Below are positions 29,539-38,946 of a stretch of 64,000 nt of DNA, piece after piece. The number at the start of each line of letters is the position of its first letter. Position 1 is the stretch's first letter. A program made the position numbers and the translations under genes. The stretch spans positions 830,130-894,129 of the forward strand of contig JADJSG010000006.1 in the NCBI GenBank assembly GCA_016711825.1, written 5' to 3'. The DNA is from Bacteroidota bacterium (GTDB taxonomy: Bacteria > Bacteroidota > Bacteroidia > Chitinophagales > Chitinophagaceae). A model generated the notes under the pieces. It saw nothing but the letters and a program-made list of their open reading frames with translations, was not told the DNA's origin and did no database searches.

Positions 29539-31998
29539 TTATGATTTTTCCCAAACGAGCTCTTGCAATTCATTTACGTCTACATGTACTTTTGATCCTT
29601 TGCCTATTTCACCGTTTATAATCATACGTGAAAGTGGTTTTCTCAGTTTTGTTCGAATGATGCCTTTCAAGGGTCTTGCGCCATATTTTGGGGTAAATCC
29701 CATCATGGCAATAACATCTTTTGCTTTATCGGTGATGGTTAAGGTGATACCTTGTTGCTCTAATAATTTGTATAAATGGGCTGAATGAATATTAAATATT
29801 TTCACCACATTTTTATCACTGATAGGGGCAAATGGAATGATTTCTGTAATCCTTGCTAAAAATTCAGGTCTGAAAAAATTGGCCATTTTTTCAAGCAGAT
29901 CGTCCGATTTTGGAATTTCACCTTTACCAAATGATTCTATAATTTGTTCAGCTCCAATATTAGAAGTGAAGAGAATCACTGCATTTGAAAAATCGCCTTC
30001 TTTGCCGAGTCGATCATGCATTTTACCTTCATCTAGTACTTGTAAAAAAATGTCGAACACGCTAGGATGTGCTTTTTCAATTTCATCAAACAGTACAATA
30101 GCATAAGGTTGTTGTCTGATTTTGTTTACAAGCATACCTCCTTCTTCATAACCTACATATCCGGGAGGAGCACCATATAATAAGGCTGCTGAATGTTCTT
30201 CTTTAAATTCGCTCATATCAAAACGAATAATGGAGTTTTCATCTTGAAACAAAAATTCTGCCAATGATTTGGCAAGTTCTGTTTTGCCTGTACCTGTTGG
30301 GCCTAAAAAGAAAAAAGAGGCAATGGGTTGTCCTGACTTATTGAGACCAGAACGCGATTCGAGAATGGCGTCAGAAACTGTTTTTAATGCATGATCTTGT
30401 CCAATAACTCTTTCGGCCAATTGTACTTCCATATTGATCAGCCTTTCTTTTTCTTTGGTTTGTACTTTGCCAATAGGTATTCCTGTTTTGTTAGCCACCA
30501 CAGCCACTAAATCAGCGAGCTCTACCGATACTTTGTCTTCTGATGCGGAAGCGTGCAAATCAGTTAATATGGTTTCAATTTGTTGTTTCCTTTGTTCGTT
30601 ACTTTGGAGTTTTTTAAATTCGGTTTCTTCATTAATTCGGGAAAGCAATACGGGACTTAAGGTATTTTGAATTTCCAAGTAAAACCAATTTAACTCATCG
30701 TCATTTGCATTTTCTTTGAGCGTTGAAAACCTTGTTTGTAAATCAGCGACATCATTTTTGCCGGTATCAACCATCATTTTTGTAACGGCCATTGTTCGGT
30801 CTAATAAATCGATTGCGGCATCAGGCAGTCTTCTTTCTTTGATAAATCTTTTTGCGAGTCTGATGGCTTCAGGGATTACTTTTTCATCTACTTCAAGTTG
30901 ATGATGTTTGATATAGCTATCTAACAAGCCATTGACCATTTTTTCGGCTATTTCTACATTGGGTTCATCAACGAGTATTGTTTCAAATCGTCTGTTAAAG
31001 GCTTCATCTTTTTCAATAGATTTTCTGTATTCTTCAACGGTGGTAGTACCCACCATGGTGAGCAAACCTTTACTTAATTCAGGTTTTAATACACTTACTG
31101 CACCGGCATTGGCGTTGTGTTTGTCAATTAAAGTATGAAGCTCATCAATAAACAAGATGCCATTTTCAAGGGAAGTAATTTCTTTGATGATTTTTCGTAA
31201 GCGGTCTTCTATTTCCCCTTTATATTGAGCCCCTGCAATTAAGGCGCTGTTGTCGATTTCATATATTTCTGCACTTCGCAGGTTGAGGGGTACTTTATTA
31301 TTGACTACTGCCAATGCAAATCCATCGAGCAAAGCACTTTTGCCGACCCCGGGCTCTCCCATTAATATCACGTTTGATTTTGTTTTGCGACTTAAAATTT
31401 CAGACATTTGTCTGATTTCTTTATCACGTCCTATGATATTTTGTAGTTTGCCTTCTCGAGCCTGCTCGGTTTTATGATAACAATATTTGTGAAGTGCATC
31501 TAATGAAGTATTGCCTGAAGCATTGCCTTTTTCTTGGCTGTCGCTTGTTTGGATGGGTATATTACTTTGTAGTTTTTCTAATAAAATAAATGGGGTAATG
31601 GGGAGTGTTTTTAATTGTTCATAATTAAAGCCCACCCCTGGTGTAACACATGAAATAATCAGCGAATCAAGATCCACAACATCTCTATTGATTTTCAATC
31701 GAATATTATCGGCTTCTTCAAAAACAGCTTTGGCATCTTTATCAGGTTGTGGGTTGTCGCTCATGCCGCTACTGCGTGGATAGGTTTCAATACGTATTTC
31801 TGCCCATTCTTCTATATAATATACATCAATCCCTAATGATTCAAGTTTTTTTAATAAGGGAAAGTCTTTATGTAAAATCGCTTTTAATAGATGTGCAGGA
31901 GAATAAGTAGAATGCATATTCTCTTTGGCTAATCGTTGAGCAATATGGACCACTTGTTTTATTTCATCGGTCATTGCATTTAAGTTGCTTGGATTCAT
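29539..31998 (-). CDS. tssH: T6SS sheath-disassembly ATPase TssH (ClpV-like)
   Basis: The frame opens at 32031, but the ATG at 31998 (MNPSNLNAMTDEIKQVV) is preferred because a TATATTTG -7-like box lies at 32029-32036 on this strand. The 819-residue protein has a Clp N-terminal domain, a first AAA+ module (GEPGVGKSAL, ILFIDELHTL), and a second AAA+ module (GPTGTGKTELAK, VLFDEIEKAHP) with a ClpB-type D2-small C-terminus. ClpV recycles contracted sheaths. Its place next to tssB-tssC, not a chaperone operon, marks it as TssH rather than ClpB. Confidence 0.94.
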   Translation of the reverse strand: MNPSNLNAMTDEIKQVVHIAQRLAKENMHSTYSPAHLLKAILHKDFPLLKKLESLGIDVYYIEEWAEIRIETYPRSSGMSDNPQPDKDAKAVFEEADNIRLKINRDVVDLDSLIISCVTPGVGFNYEQLKTLPITPFILLEKLQSNIPIQTSDSQEKGNASGNTSLDALHKYCYHKTEQAREGKLQNIIGRDKEIRQMSEILSRKTKSNVILMGEPGVGKSALLDGFALAVVNNKVPLNLRSAEIYEIDNSALIAGAQYKGEIEDRLRKIIKEITSLENGILFIDELHTLIDKHNANAGAVSVLKPELSKGLLTMVGTTTVEEYRKSIEKDEAFNRRFETILVDEPNVEIAEKMVNGLLDSYIKHHQLEVDEKVIPEAIRLAKRFIKERRLPDAAIDLLDRTMAVTKMMVDTGKNDVADLQTRFSTLKENANDDELNWFYLEIQNTLSPVLLSRINEETEFKKLQSNEQRKQQIETILTDLHASASEDKVSVELADLVAVVANKTGIPIGKVQTKEKERLINMEVQLAERVIGQDHALKTVSDAILESRSGLNKSGQPIASFFFLGPTGTGKTELAKSLAEFLFQDENSIIRFDMSEFKEEHSAALLYGAPPGYVGYEEGGMLVNKIRQQPYAIVLFDEIEKAHPSVFDIFLQVLDEGKMHDRLGKEGDFSNAVILFTSNIGAEQIIESFGKGEIPKSDDLLEKMANFFRPEFLARITEIIPFAPISDKNVVKIFNIHSAHLYKLLEQQGITLTITDKAKDVIAMMGFTPKYGARPLKGIIRTKLRKPLSRMIINGEIGKGSKVHVDVNELQELVWEKS

Positions 31999-32162
31999 TT
32001 TAGGATATTGGTTTTGATTAATGTAAAACAAATATAGATATCAGATAGTCAAAATCCTATACCAATTTGAGATTCCTTGAATAATTATAATTTCTACACT
32101 TTTTAATTTAAATTTGCTCAATTGGGTTTCAACCTTTCAGCCCTTCACCAAATTACATAGCC

Positions 32163-33833
32163 ATGCGTATGATCAACCCTTTTATTTATGCTATTCTCAT
32201 CATTGCCTTATTTTTTACAAAGGCAAGTGCGCAAGACCTATTGATTAAGGATACCGTTTATTTCAATATTGAGACAGCTACGATGACCATTGATGTGCCA
32301 GTGTCTTCATTGCGAAAATCATATTTCTCACCTCGTTATACTACTGAATGTATTTTGCAAAAGATAAATGTGCGCAACAACAAAGTAAAAGTTAAATTAG
32401 ATAATACTTGCGATAAACCTTTTAAGTTGCCTTTTACCTTGTTTGAAATGGAATTTGTTTACAACGATAAAGATTACAGTGCCGAAATATATTGTGTTTA
32501 TAAAGATATTTCAATCACTGAATTGCAAATCAGATATGGTTCTGAGTATAACAAATGCGACTTGATTAATAAGTTGAATAATTTTAATATTGAAAATATT
32601 CAATCTAAAGAAGAATTAGTATTGGCAAAAAAGGTGCAAGAAAATACCCTTGATGAAATTAAGGAAAACCAGGAAAAGATTAAGGCCCTAGAAAAAAAGA
32701 ATAAAGAAATTGAAAAGGAAAGAGTAGCCAAAGAAGAAAAGAAGAAAAAAGAGGAAATGGAATCGCAAAAAGAAAAAGAGAAGGAACAAAAAGAGAAAGA
32801 GAAAAAAATAGCCGATGCAGAAAAAAAGAAAAACCAGGCGGATGCAGAAGTGAAACAATTAAACAAACAGGTAAGCGAGTTAAATAATCAAATAGAAGAG
32901 CTTAGAAAAGAAAATGAAAAAATAAGCAGTAACAAGGAAGAGAAATCGAAAAAAGAAAAAAAACGTATTGAAGAAGAAAATCAACTGAATGAAAAACGTT
33001 TAGATTCAATGCGTACTTATATGGCTTCTTTAAACTCAAGAATTGGAAACGAACAACGAAAAATTGCAGATTTTGTAGACGAGATCAATGACCTAAAAAG
33101 TGAGAATGAAAATTTAACCAAAGAAACCGTAACCCTGAAGGCTCAGCTTGAATCGCAAAAAGCAGAAAATCAAAAGTTAGCCGATCAGGTAAATGCCTTG
33201 AAAATACAAACAGAAAAATTGTTGGAAGATTATAAACAAAAAGAAGAATTTGTAAAAGAAGCCACTAAGAAATTTAGCATTACAAGTGACGAAGATATTA
33301 AACGGAGTGAAGGCAAAGCAACTTATAACAGTGAATTGAGAGAGTTACCATTAGGTTATGAGGGGCAATATTTAAAAGAAGAATATAGTGTAAAAGCAAA
33401 ATATTTAGAACTCTCAGGGGAAGAAGATTTTTCATTGTCAAAATATAGTATTACACAGGATTGTATGACACTGACGTTGAAAAATATTTATTTTGATGCA
33501 GATGCAAGCTACTTCAGATTCAGTATTGAAAATGCTTGTCCTTACGAATTTCAAACAGGGGTTACCTTGTTATCAGGTGAATTTGCTTCGGGTCAACAGG
33601 GCGTTTATGATAAAATCAGACCGCGATATATGAATTTTCCTATCTTGTTTCCAAAATCTGGGGGCAAAGCAGATGTAAAAGATTTTATATACGTAGCACC
33701 ACAAAAATTGTGGATGCGCGATGAATCAGATTTATACATTAAAGTAAAAGATCGAAAAGCAAAATGGAATATTGAATTGGGATTCCCATTTGAAGTGTAT
33801 AGAAAGAAATTAGAAGCCTACGAGAAACAATAA
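32163..33833 (+). CDS. Secreted protein with two similar end domains joined by a long coiled coil
   Basis: A signal peptide (cleavage after KASAQ) is followed by a beta domain (TECILQKINVRNNKVKVKL then DNTCDKPFKLPF). A very charged coiled coil covers about residues 145-370 (Lys/Glu runs, then heptads LNKQVSELNNQIEEL). A second beta domain (DCMTLTLKNIYFDADASYF then IENACPYEFQTG) repeats the pattern of the first. It starts a three-gene plus-strand module inside the T6SS locus, 3 nt before the lytic transglycosylase. Function unknown; a periplasmic spacer for the T6SS is speculation. Confidence 0.75.
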   Translation: MRMINPFIYAILIIALFFTKASAQDLLIKDTVYFNIETATMTIDVPVSSLRKSYFSPRYTTECILQKINVRNNKVKVKLDNTCDKPFKLPFTLFEMEFVYNDKDYSAEIYCVYKDISITELQIRYGSEYNKCDLINKLNNFNIENIQSKEELVLAKKVQENTLDEIKENQEKIKALEKKNKEIEKERVAKEEKKKKEEMESQKEKEKEQKEKEKKIADAEKKKNQADAEVKQLNKQVSELNNQIEELRKENEKISSNKEEKSKKEKKRIEEENQLNEKRLDSMRTYMASLNSRIGNEQRKIADFVDEINDLKSENENLTKETVTLKAQLESQKAENQKLADQVNALKIQTEKLLEDYKQKEEFVKEATKKFSITSDEDIKRSEGKATYNSELRELPLGYEGQYLKEEYSVKAKYLELSGEEDFSLSKYSITQDCMTLTLKNIYFDADASYFRFSIENACPYEFQTGVTLLSGEFASGQQGVYDKIRPRYMNFPILFPKSGGKADVKDFIYVAPQKLWMRDESDLYIKVKDRKAKWNIELGFPFEVYRKKLEAYEKQ

Positions 33834-33836
33834 ACC

Positions 33837-34907
33837 ATGAAATTATATATTAAAATATTGATGCTTTGTGGTTGTTTAATAGGTATACATTTAAATACAA
33901 AAGCACATTATGTAACTTTTTGTGGAGAGTATGTACCGATAGAGCAGGAAGATGTATCGAAAAAATTAATGAATGTGATTAAAAATTGGATACGTACTGT
34001 GGGGGGCTATGAACTAAGACAAAGAGCCAATAAATATTTTCACATTTTTGATTATTATCTTGCTGCTTATGGAGTACCTCGCGACTTTAAATACTTAGCC
34101 GTAATTGAGAGTTTACTCAAGCATGACGCTCATTCACATGCGGGTGCACATGGCTTTTGGCAAATAATGCCGGGTACTGCCAAAGACTATAAACTTAACA
34201 TCACCCCAGGTTATGATGAAAGGGAAGATCTTAACAAATCGACAGATGCGGCAGCCCGAATATTAAGAGATTATTATAAAATTGTATATAATCTTACAAA
34301 AACACGATCATGGATACTCACCGCAGCCTCTTATAATAATGGTCCTGGTAATATTAAAAAAAGTGTATTTAATTCAAAAACCACCAATTACTTTAATCTA
34401 CAATTGAATAAAGAAACGGCTGAATATGTTTATCGAATTGTAGCAGTCAAAGAGTTGTTTGAACATCCTGAATACTATATGAAAGATTTTGGATTTAATA
34501 TTTTTAGTGAAGCCAATAGAAATAGACAAATAGCACCCAGCAATGACCAAATGGATTTTGCCTTTGACAATACCAAATGGAAAAAGGATATTCGCAAGAA
34601 GGTTGTGGAAGAAAAAATAGCCCATCATTTTGCCGCAAGAATTATTACTGATTTTAAAAATTTTGAAGATGGCAATTTAGTAAGTATTGAATTGCAGGAA
34701 TCTATTTCAACCAATATTGGGTTTATTCAAAAAAATGAAATTATTGGCAATGCTGGTTATTTTATTGACGACCGTTTATTTATCGACTTAGGGTATGGCC
34801 CCGCTTATGAAGTGGTTGATTTAAGTGGCGAAAAAGGCATAGCCAAAAATGAATTAACCAAAAACATGGATATTTTAATCACAGTCACTACACGAAATTT
34901 GCAATAA
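33837..34907 (+). CDS. Lytic transglycosylase (SLT domain)
   Basis: The 356-residue protein has a signal peptide (ending TKAHY), and an SLT domain with the catalytic Glu in KYLAVIESLLKHDA, HGFWQIMPGTAKDY, and the third motif AASYNNGPGNI. A C-terminal beta domain of about 130 residues follows. Such enzymes cleave peptidoglycan glycan strands in the periplasm. Its place between a coiled-coil protein and a secreted beta protein, all inside the T6SS locus, suggests it opens the cell wall for apparatus assembly; that is inference. It resembles MltD without LysM repeats. Confidence 0.88.
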   Translation: MKLYIKILMLCGCLIGIHLNTKAHYVTFCGEYVPIEQEDVSKKLMNVIKNWIRTVGGYELRQRANKYFHIFDYYLAAYGVPRDFKYLAVIESLLKHDAHSHAGAHGFWQIMPGTAKDYKLNITPGYDEREDLNKSTDAAARILRDYYKIVYNLTKTRSWILTAASYNNGPGNIKKSVFNSKTTNYFNLQLNKETAEYVYRIVAVKELFEHPEYYMKDFGFNIFSEANRNRQIAPSNDQMDFAFDNTKWKKDIRKKVVEEKIAHHFAARIITDFKNFEDGNLVSIELQESISTNIGFIQKNEIIGNAGYFIDDRLFIDLGYGPAYEVVDLSGEKGIAKNELTKNMDILITVTTRNLQ

Positions 34908-34935
34908 ATCACCCCAAACCAATTAATTCTATTCT

Positions 34936-35724
34936 ATGAAAAACATCTTACTGATTTGTATTTTATTATTGTCTACAAAAATATTTGCAAGTATTGAATA
35001 CCAAAAGTTTGTGGGCAAATGGCAAGAGGAGAGCCGAACCTATGGCAAGAAAAAAAAGAAGCAAACCGAAACCAATGCTGCCAATAGCTTGATATATGAA
35101 TTTACGGAAGAAGGGATCTTTAAAAGATTTTATGATGATGGACGCATCATACCAGGAAATATTCGTGTTAAGAATAAAAAAATATCTTTCTTCTGTCAGG
35201 ATGTCAATTCTACTCAGTATGTTTTAGAAAAAAAATACAGCTCATTTGCCATCAATGATCAAACGTTTATATTATACAGTGAGGATACAGTGATTGTACT
35301 TAAAAAAGTGGAAAATTTTACCTTTAAAACCATCAAAAAAGTAACCAATAACGATAAATCAGGGGATGTACAAATCAACTTATCTACGATGCAAGGCTCA
35401 TGGAGAAGATACAAAACAGAGCCTACCATCACTACTGACAAGGATAGTTGGAGTATATTTCATTTGACTGTTGAATATTCGTTGGCTACCAACAGGTATT
35501 TAGGAAAAGCACAATTTGTGAGTGTTAACCAGGGCCAACATCCATGCGATGTGACGATCGTACCCAGACCAGAAAAAAATGAATTTATCATCACTGAAGA
35601 AGACACCGAAGATGTGACACCACTGGGACTCAAACTAAAAATTAAAGTGTTAAAATGCGAAGGTCGCGAGATGATACTCAAGCAAGGAGATATGACCTAT
35701 TGGTATAAAAAAGAGTATGAATAA
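34936..35724 (+). CDS. Secreted beta-rich protein, possibly two lipocalin-like domains
   Basis: The 262-residue protein has a signal peptide (ending FAS). Each half begins with a lipocalin-like sentence: FVGKWQEESRTYG near residue 26 and MQGSWRRYKTEPT near residue 155, each leading into six to eight predicted strands. Lipocalin-like repeats of this 'GkW' type are common in Bacteroidota secreted proteins. It ends 10 nt from the convergent tssE gene. Function unknown; co-transcription with the transglycosylase suggests a periplasmic role. Confidence 0.7.
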   Translation: MKNILLICILLLSTKIFASIEYQKFVGKWQEESRTYGKKKKKQTETNAANSLIYEFTEEGIFKRFYDDGRIIPGNIRVKNKKISFFCQDVNSTQYVLEKKYSSFAINDQTFILYSEDTVIVLKKVENFTFKTIKKVTNNDKSGDVQINLSTMQGSWRRYKTEPTITTDKDSWSIFHLTVEYSLATNRYLGKAQFVSVNQGQHPCDVTIVPRPEKNEFIITEEDTEDVTPLGLKLKIKVLKCEGREMILKQGDMTYWYKKEYE

Positions 35725-35734
35725 TATCTAAGGA

Positions 35735-36166
35735 TTATTCTTTCGCAAAAGGACCTACAAAGAAACTGGCATTGTATCGGATTGGTTGATTGTTTTTATG
35801 CATCACCCCATTGATTTGTATACTCACTTTTCGTTTTAAGTGTACACCTTCTTGTTCGTTCCTCACTTCTGCCTGCATGATTTCTACATCAACCCGTACT
35901 TTGTGAATTCTTTTTTCATATTGTTGCACTGCATATTGTATGGAATGGGTAATCATTTCCTTACGCTTTGCATTGGTTGATAAAATATCAAAATCGTTGT
36001 CCCAAAAAAAGGAACCATACTCAGCATCCAATTTGCACTCGCCCCAGGTAGTGGTGATTAAAAGCTGTAAATGTTGTCGGATACTATTTTCAAATGAACA
36101 ATAGGCATGATCTTTTTTCTTAAAAAGTTCTTTAAAGTTCAGGGGAATTTGATAGTATTCTTTCAT
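35735..36166 (-). CDS. tssE: T6SS baseplate protein TssE (gp25-like)
   Basis: The 143-residue protein fits the gp25/GPW family: CSFENSIRQHLQLLITTTWGECKLDAEYGS, 'RKEMITHSIQYAVQQYEKRI', and the strand pair HKVRVDVEIMQAEV. TssE belongs to the wedge of the baseplate. It is the last gene of the long minus-strand T6SS operon, 6 nt after the PKD protein gene. Confidence 0.9.
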   Translation of the reverse strand: MKEYYQIPLNFKELFKKKDHAYCSFENSIRQHLQLLITTTWGECKLDAEYGSFFWDNDFDILSTNAKRKEMITHSIQYAVQQYEKRIHKVRVDVEIMQAEVRNEQEGVHLKRKVSIQINGVMHKNNQPIRYNASFFVGPFAKE

Positions 36167-36172
36167 GTGTAA

Positions 36173-37258
36173 TTACAAAGTAATTTTAAAAGCTTGTACA
36201 CAATTTTTGTTTTTAAAATTACGAACGACTTCCAGTTTTGCAATTTCCTTGCCTTTTATTTGATCGAAGAAAGAACCCCACGAAATTAATGAGCCGTTTA
36301 TATACAGTTTTGTTTCTTTACCTAAACACAGTTTTGGAATGAGTTCATCTGTTTTAGCATCTCCAAAGGCAATATCTTCCAATATGTCTTTAAAGTCATT
36401 ATCTGTATAAAATTTGATGATTGGTTTTTCTGCAACAGGCTCTGGTTCTGGCATACGAGGAGCAGGTTCTTGCATAGGATTGTTAAACGAAGGCGGTGGT
36501 GCCTGAGCAGGGAGTTGCCTTGGCATCATCTGAGGGGGGGGTGCTGCATTTTGAAATGCGCTATTGTCTATCTGGTCAGCAGTATTGGGTGTCACCAAAA
36601 TTGTTTTTTGGGCTGTTCGGTTTATATCTCCGTTTGTTTTGAGGGTTATGATTTTTTCACCAGGAACAGGAAATGTAAATGTAGCCGTTTGTCCAGTTTG
36701 TGGGGCGACATTGGCACCTAATACGGTCCATTCCCAGCTTACAGAGCTTGTAGGATCAGAAAAGCTGACTGGTTGATTTGCTTGTACGGTAGTAGGACCA
36801 TCAATATAGGGTTTGTTATTTTTGATGGCATTTTTAAGTTCATCATCTTTGAGTGAGGCGCTAAGAATTGTAATTTCGAGGTATTCATCACATCTTCCGT
36901 TTACTAATACCTTCACTTGGTAAATACCAGGTTTGTGATAAAAGTGCGAAGTAGATTGTGTTTTCATTTTAGGGGTTCCATCTCCAAAATCCCATACATA
37001 ATCTTTTCCTTTTAAAGTATTGGCCGTAAATAAGATTGACTCGTCTGTTAAAAATTGGTGTTGTGTATTTTCCTGATTGGTTTCACTTGATTTGATACTC
37101 ATATTGATGATATGACATTCCTGATAAGTGGCTAATTTTAGGGCAAGCAACAATATGCTCAATATTGATATAACGATAAATGTAAAAATGATTTTTCGAT
37201 CCATTTTTACAACAAAGCTTTTTTGTGTTACCCTAAATTCATTTCTATCGTTTGCCAT
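36173..37258 (-). CDS. tssP: T6SSiii membrane protein with PKD domains, probable TssP
   Basis: A cytoplasmic start of about 20 residues is followed by one membrane helix (IIFTFIVISILSILLLALKLAT). Two PKD-type domains follow (KDYVWDFGDGTPKMKTQSTSHFYHKPG, and VSWEWTVLGANV ... FPVPGEKIITLKT), then a Pro-rich linker (residues about 235-280) and a small C-terminal domain. In T6SSiii loci TssN, TssO, TssP, TssQ and TssR replace the TssJLM membrane complex, and a PKD protein next to TssO is best read as TssP. The exact letter is less certain than the T6SS link. Confidence 0.7.
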   Translation of the reverse strand: MANDRNEFRVTQKSFVVKMDRKIIFTFIVISILSILLLALKLATYQECHIINMSIKSSETNQENTQHQFLTDESILFTANTLKGKDYVWDFGDGTPKMKTQSTSHFYHKPGIYQVKVLVNGRCDEYLEITILSASLKDDELKNAIKNNKPYIDGPTTVQANQPVSFSDPTSSVSWEWTVLGANVAPQTGQTATFTFPVPGEKIITLKTNGDINRTAQKTILVTPNTADQIDNSAFQNAAPPPQMMPRQLPAQAPPPSFNNPMQEPAPRMPEPEPVAEKPIIKFYTDNDFKDILEDIAFGDAKTDELIPKLCLGKETKLYINGSLISWGSFFDQIKGKEIAKLEVVRNFKNKNCVQAFKITL

Positions 37259-37265
37259 AAAAAAA

Positions 37266-37766
37266 CTATCTAGGGTAATTTTGTGTTGCTTGCTGACGGT
37301 ACATATTCAATTCGGTTTGTGCAGCGGTGAGTTGTTGTTGCAGTTTATTGACCAACTCTTCGGTAGAAGTGCTATTGGTGGCTATGGAAGTAGCTGCTAA
37401 ATTTGAACGTAAAGTTTGATTAATGGTTTGGTAAAGCTTTTTATCCATTAAGCTATCAGTCAATAATCTTTTTTCCAGGTTACCAATTTTATAATCAATT
37501 CTTGATTTAAATGAAGTAGCACCAATACCAGCAAATGACATGCTATCTAAAAGTACTTTGGTTTCATCTAATTCTTGTGAGTAGCTATTCATAAAAGAGA
37601 AATCGCGTTCGTATTTTTTTAATTTCTTACGCAATAAATCATTTTCTTTATCGGGTACTCGATAGGCAAAAAAAACAGCCAGGAGCAATAGTGAAACGGA
37701 TATGAGAAAAAATACAAGAAATGAAGCAAACGCATCGCTTCTTTCTTTTTTATTGAGGGCTTCCAT
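37266..37766 (-). CDS. tssO: T6SSiii membrane protein TssO
   Basis: The 166-residue protein has a short cytoplasmic start (MEALNKKERSDAF), one membrane helix (LVFFLISVSLLLLAVFFAYRV), and a periplasmic coiled coil ending in a Gln-rich segment (VNKLQQQLTAAQTELNMYR). This matches the TssO family in size and layout. It is between tssK and the PKD gene and would form part of the trans-envelope complex. Confidence 0.85.
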   Translation of the reverse strand: MEALNKKERSDAFASFLVFFLISVSLLLLAVFFAYRVPDKENDLLRKKLKKYERDFSFMNSYSQELDETKVLLDSMSFAGIGATSFKSRIDYKIGNLEKRLLTDSLMDKKLYQTINQTLRSNLAATSIATNSTSTEELVNKLQQQLTAAQTELNMYRQQATQNYPR

Positions 37767-37785
37767 TGATTAATTTATTTTTAGT

Positions 37786-38946
37786 TTAGTCAGCAAAAAA
37801 TCTTCTTTTAGGTTTGGGTTTATTGATATCGTCTGCCTGGGTATTCATTTGTTCTTCTTTCACAAATATATTACTTTCTTTTTTCTTTCCGATAAATTCA
37901 AGATTACTTAGTGTGTCAAAAAGTTTACCGATCACTTTCACAAATTTGATAATTTTAATCAGATTTTGGTTTATATCATGATGGGTGTATTGCATATTGG
38001 CGATACTTGTCAAAAGGGTTTCGAGCTCACCCTGGTTTACATCGCACCATTCGGCAAGGTAGTTAAGTAATTCTTCTTTACCAGATCCTATTCGTAAGTC
38101 AATCGTATTTTTAATGATTCTTGCCAACCCAACGGTGTAAGCAATCATTTGTACAGGCGATTGTTCAGGCGTAATCCATCTAAAATGGGTGATTGTTTGT
38201 CCTAAGGTCAAAACCATTCTATCACATAAAAACATCACGAGTTCTGACAATTCGTTTTGTTGATTTTTTTTAAGAATTTTTTGAACGATGAGTGAACTTT
38301 TTAATTCAAGCTTACCTAAAAAACTATCGACTTCGGCATGAAATGACAATAAGTCGGCATGTGCACTCACTTTGGTGCATGCAGGAATATACTCTTCGTC
38401 TACGCTTGATTGTGAACCATTGAGCAATACTTTACCTACGATAAAGTGATTTGGATTTGATAATACTTGTTTTATTTGATTATCAGCGGTGATATGCAGT
38501 TGATAGCTTGGTAATGTAAAAGGAATGCGTGTAGGCGACTCAGCAGTATCTGGAATGCCGTAAGGCGTACGATCAAAAAGATTTACAGAAACAGATATCC
38601 AAAAAATACTTGATTCTTGTGTAGAAATTTGTTGGGTAATGGCTGTTTGAACAAATCCTTTTTCAATAAGTTCTTTTTCAATATGTATTCTTGCTCCGCC
38701 AATGCTTATGGCATTGCATCGTAATAATTTTACTTTGACAAAATTCTGGTTATCTATTGTAATGGAGATATCTATAGGATAGGCATCATCACTAGCGATA
38801 AGGCCATATGAGAAGGGGGTCAAAAGATGTTGTTCGGTATCTCTTACCGAGTCAATCATGGCATGTTGAGATGCGATAAAATGACTTTTATTAATCTTCA
38901 TACCATCAGCCCAATTGACAGGTTGAAAGTTTATTTTATGTTGCAT
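37786..38946 (-). CDS. tssK: T6SS baseplate adaptor TssK
   Basis: The 386-residue protein begins INFQPVNWADGMKINKSHFIASQ, the TssK shell-domain entry (family form 'WxeGMlLsPqHFq'). Helical middle and C-terminal head domains follow (GKLELKSSLIVQKILKKNQ). TssK links the baseplate to the membrane complex. Its ATG overlaps the tssN stop codon region by one base, indicating translational coupling. Confidence 0.9.
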   Translation of the reverse strand: MQHKINFQPVNWADGMKINKSHFIASQHAMIDSVRDTEQHLLTPFSYGLIASDDAYPIDISITIDNQNFVKVKLLRCNAISIGGARIHIEKELIEKGFVQTAITQQISTQESSIFWISVSVNLFDRTPYGIPDTAESPTRIPFTLPSYQLHITADNQIKQVLSNPNHFIVGKVLLNGSQSSVDEEYIPACTKVSAHADLLSFHAEVDSFLGKLELKSSLIVQKILKKNQQNELSELVMFLCDRMVLTLGQTITHFRWITPEQSPVQMIAYTVGLARIIKNTIDLRIGSGKEELLNYLAEWCDVNQGELETLLTSIANMQYTHHDINQNLIKIIKFVKVIGKLFDTLSNLEFIGKKKESNIFVKEEQMNTQADDINKPKPKRRFFAD

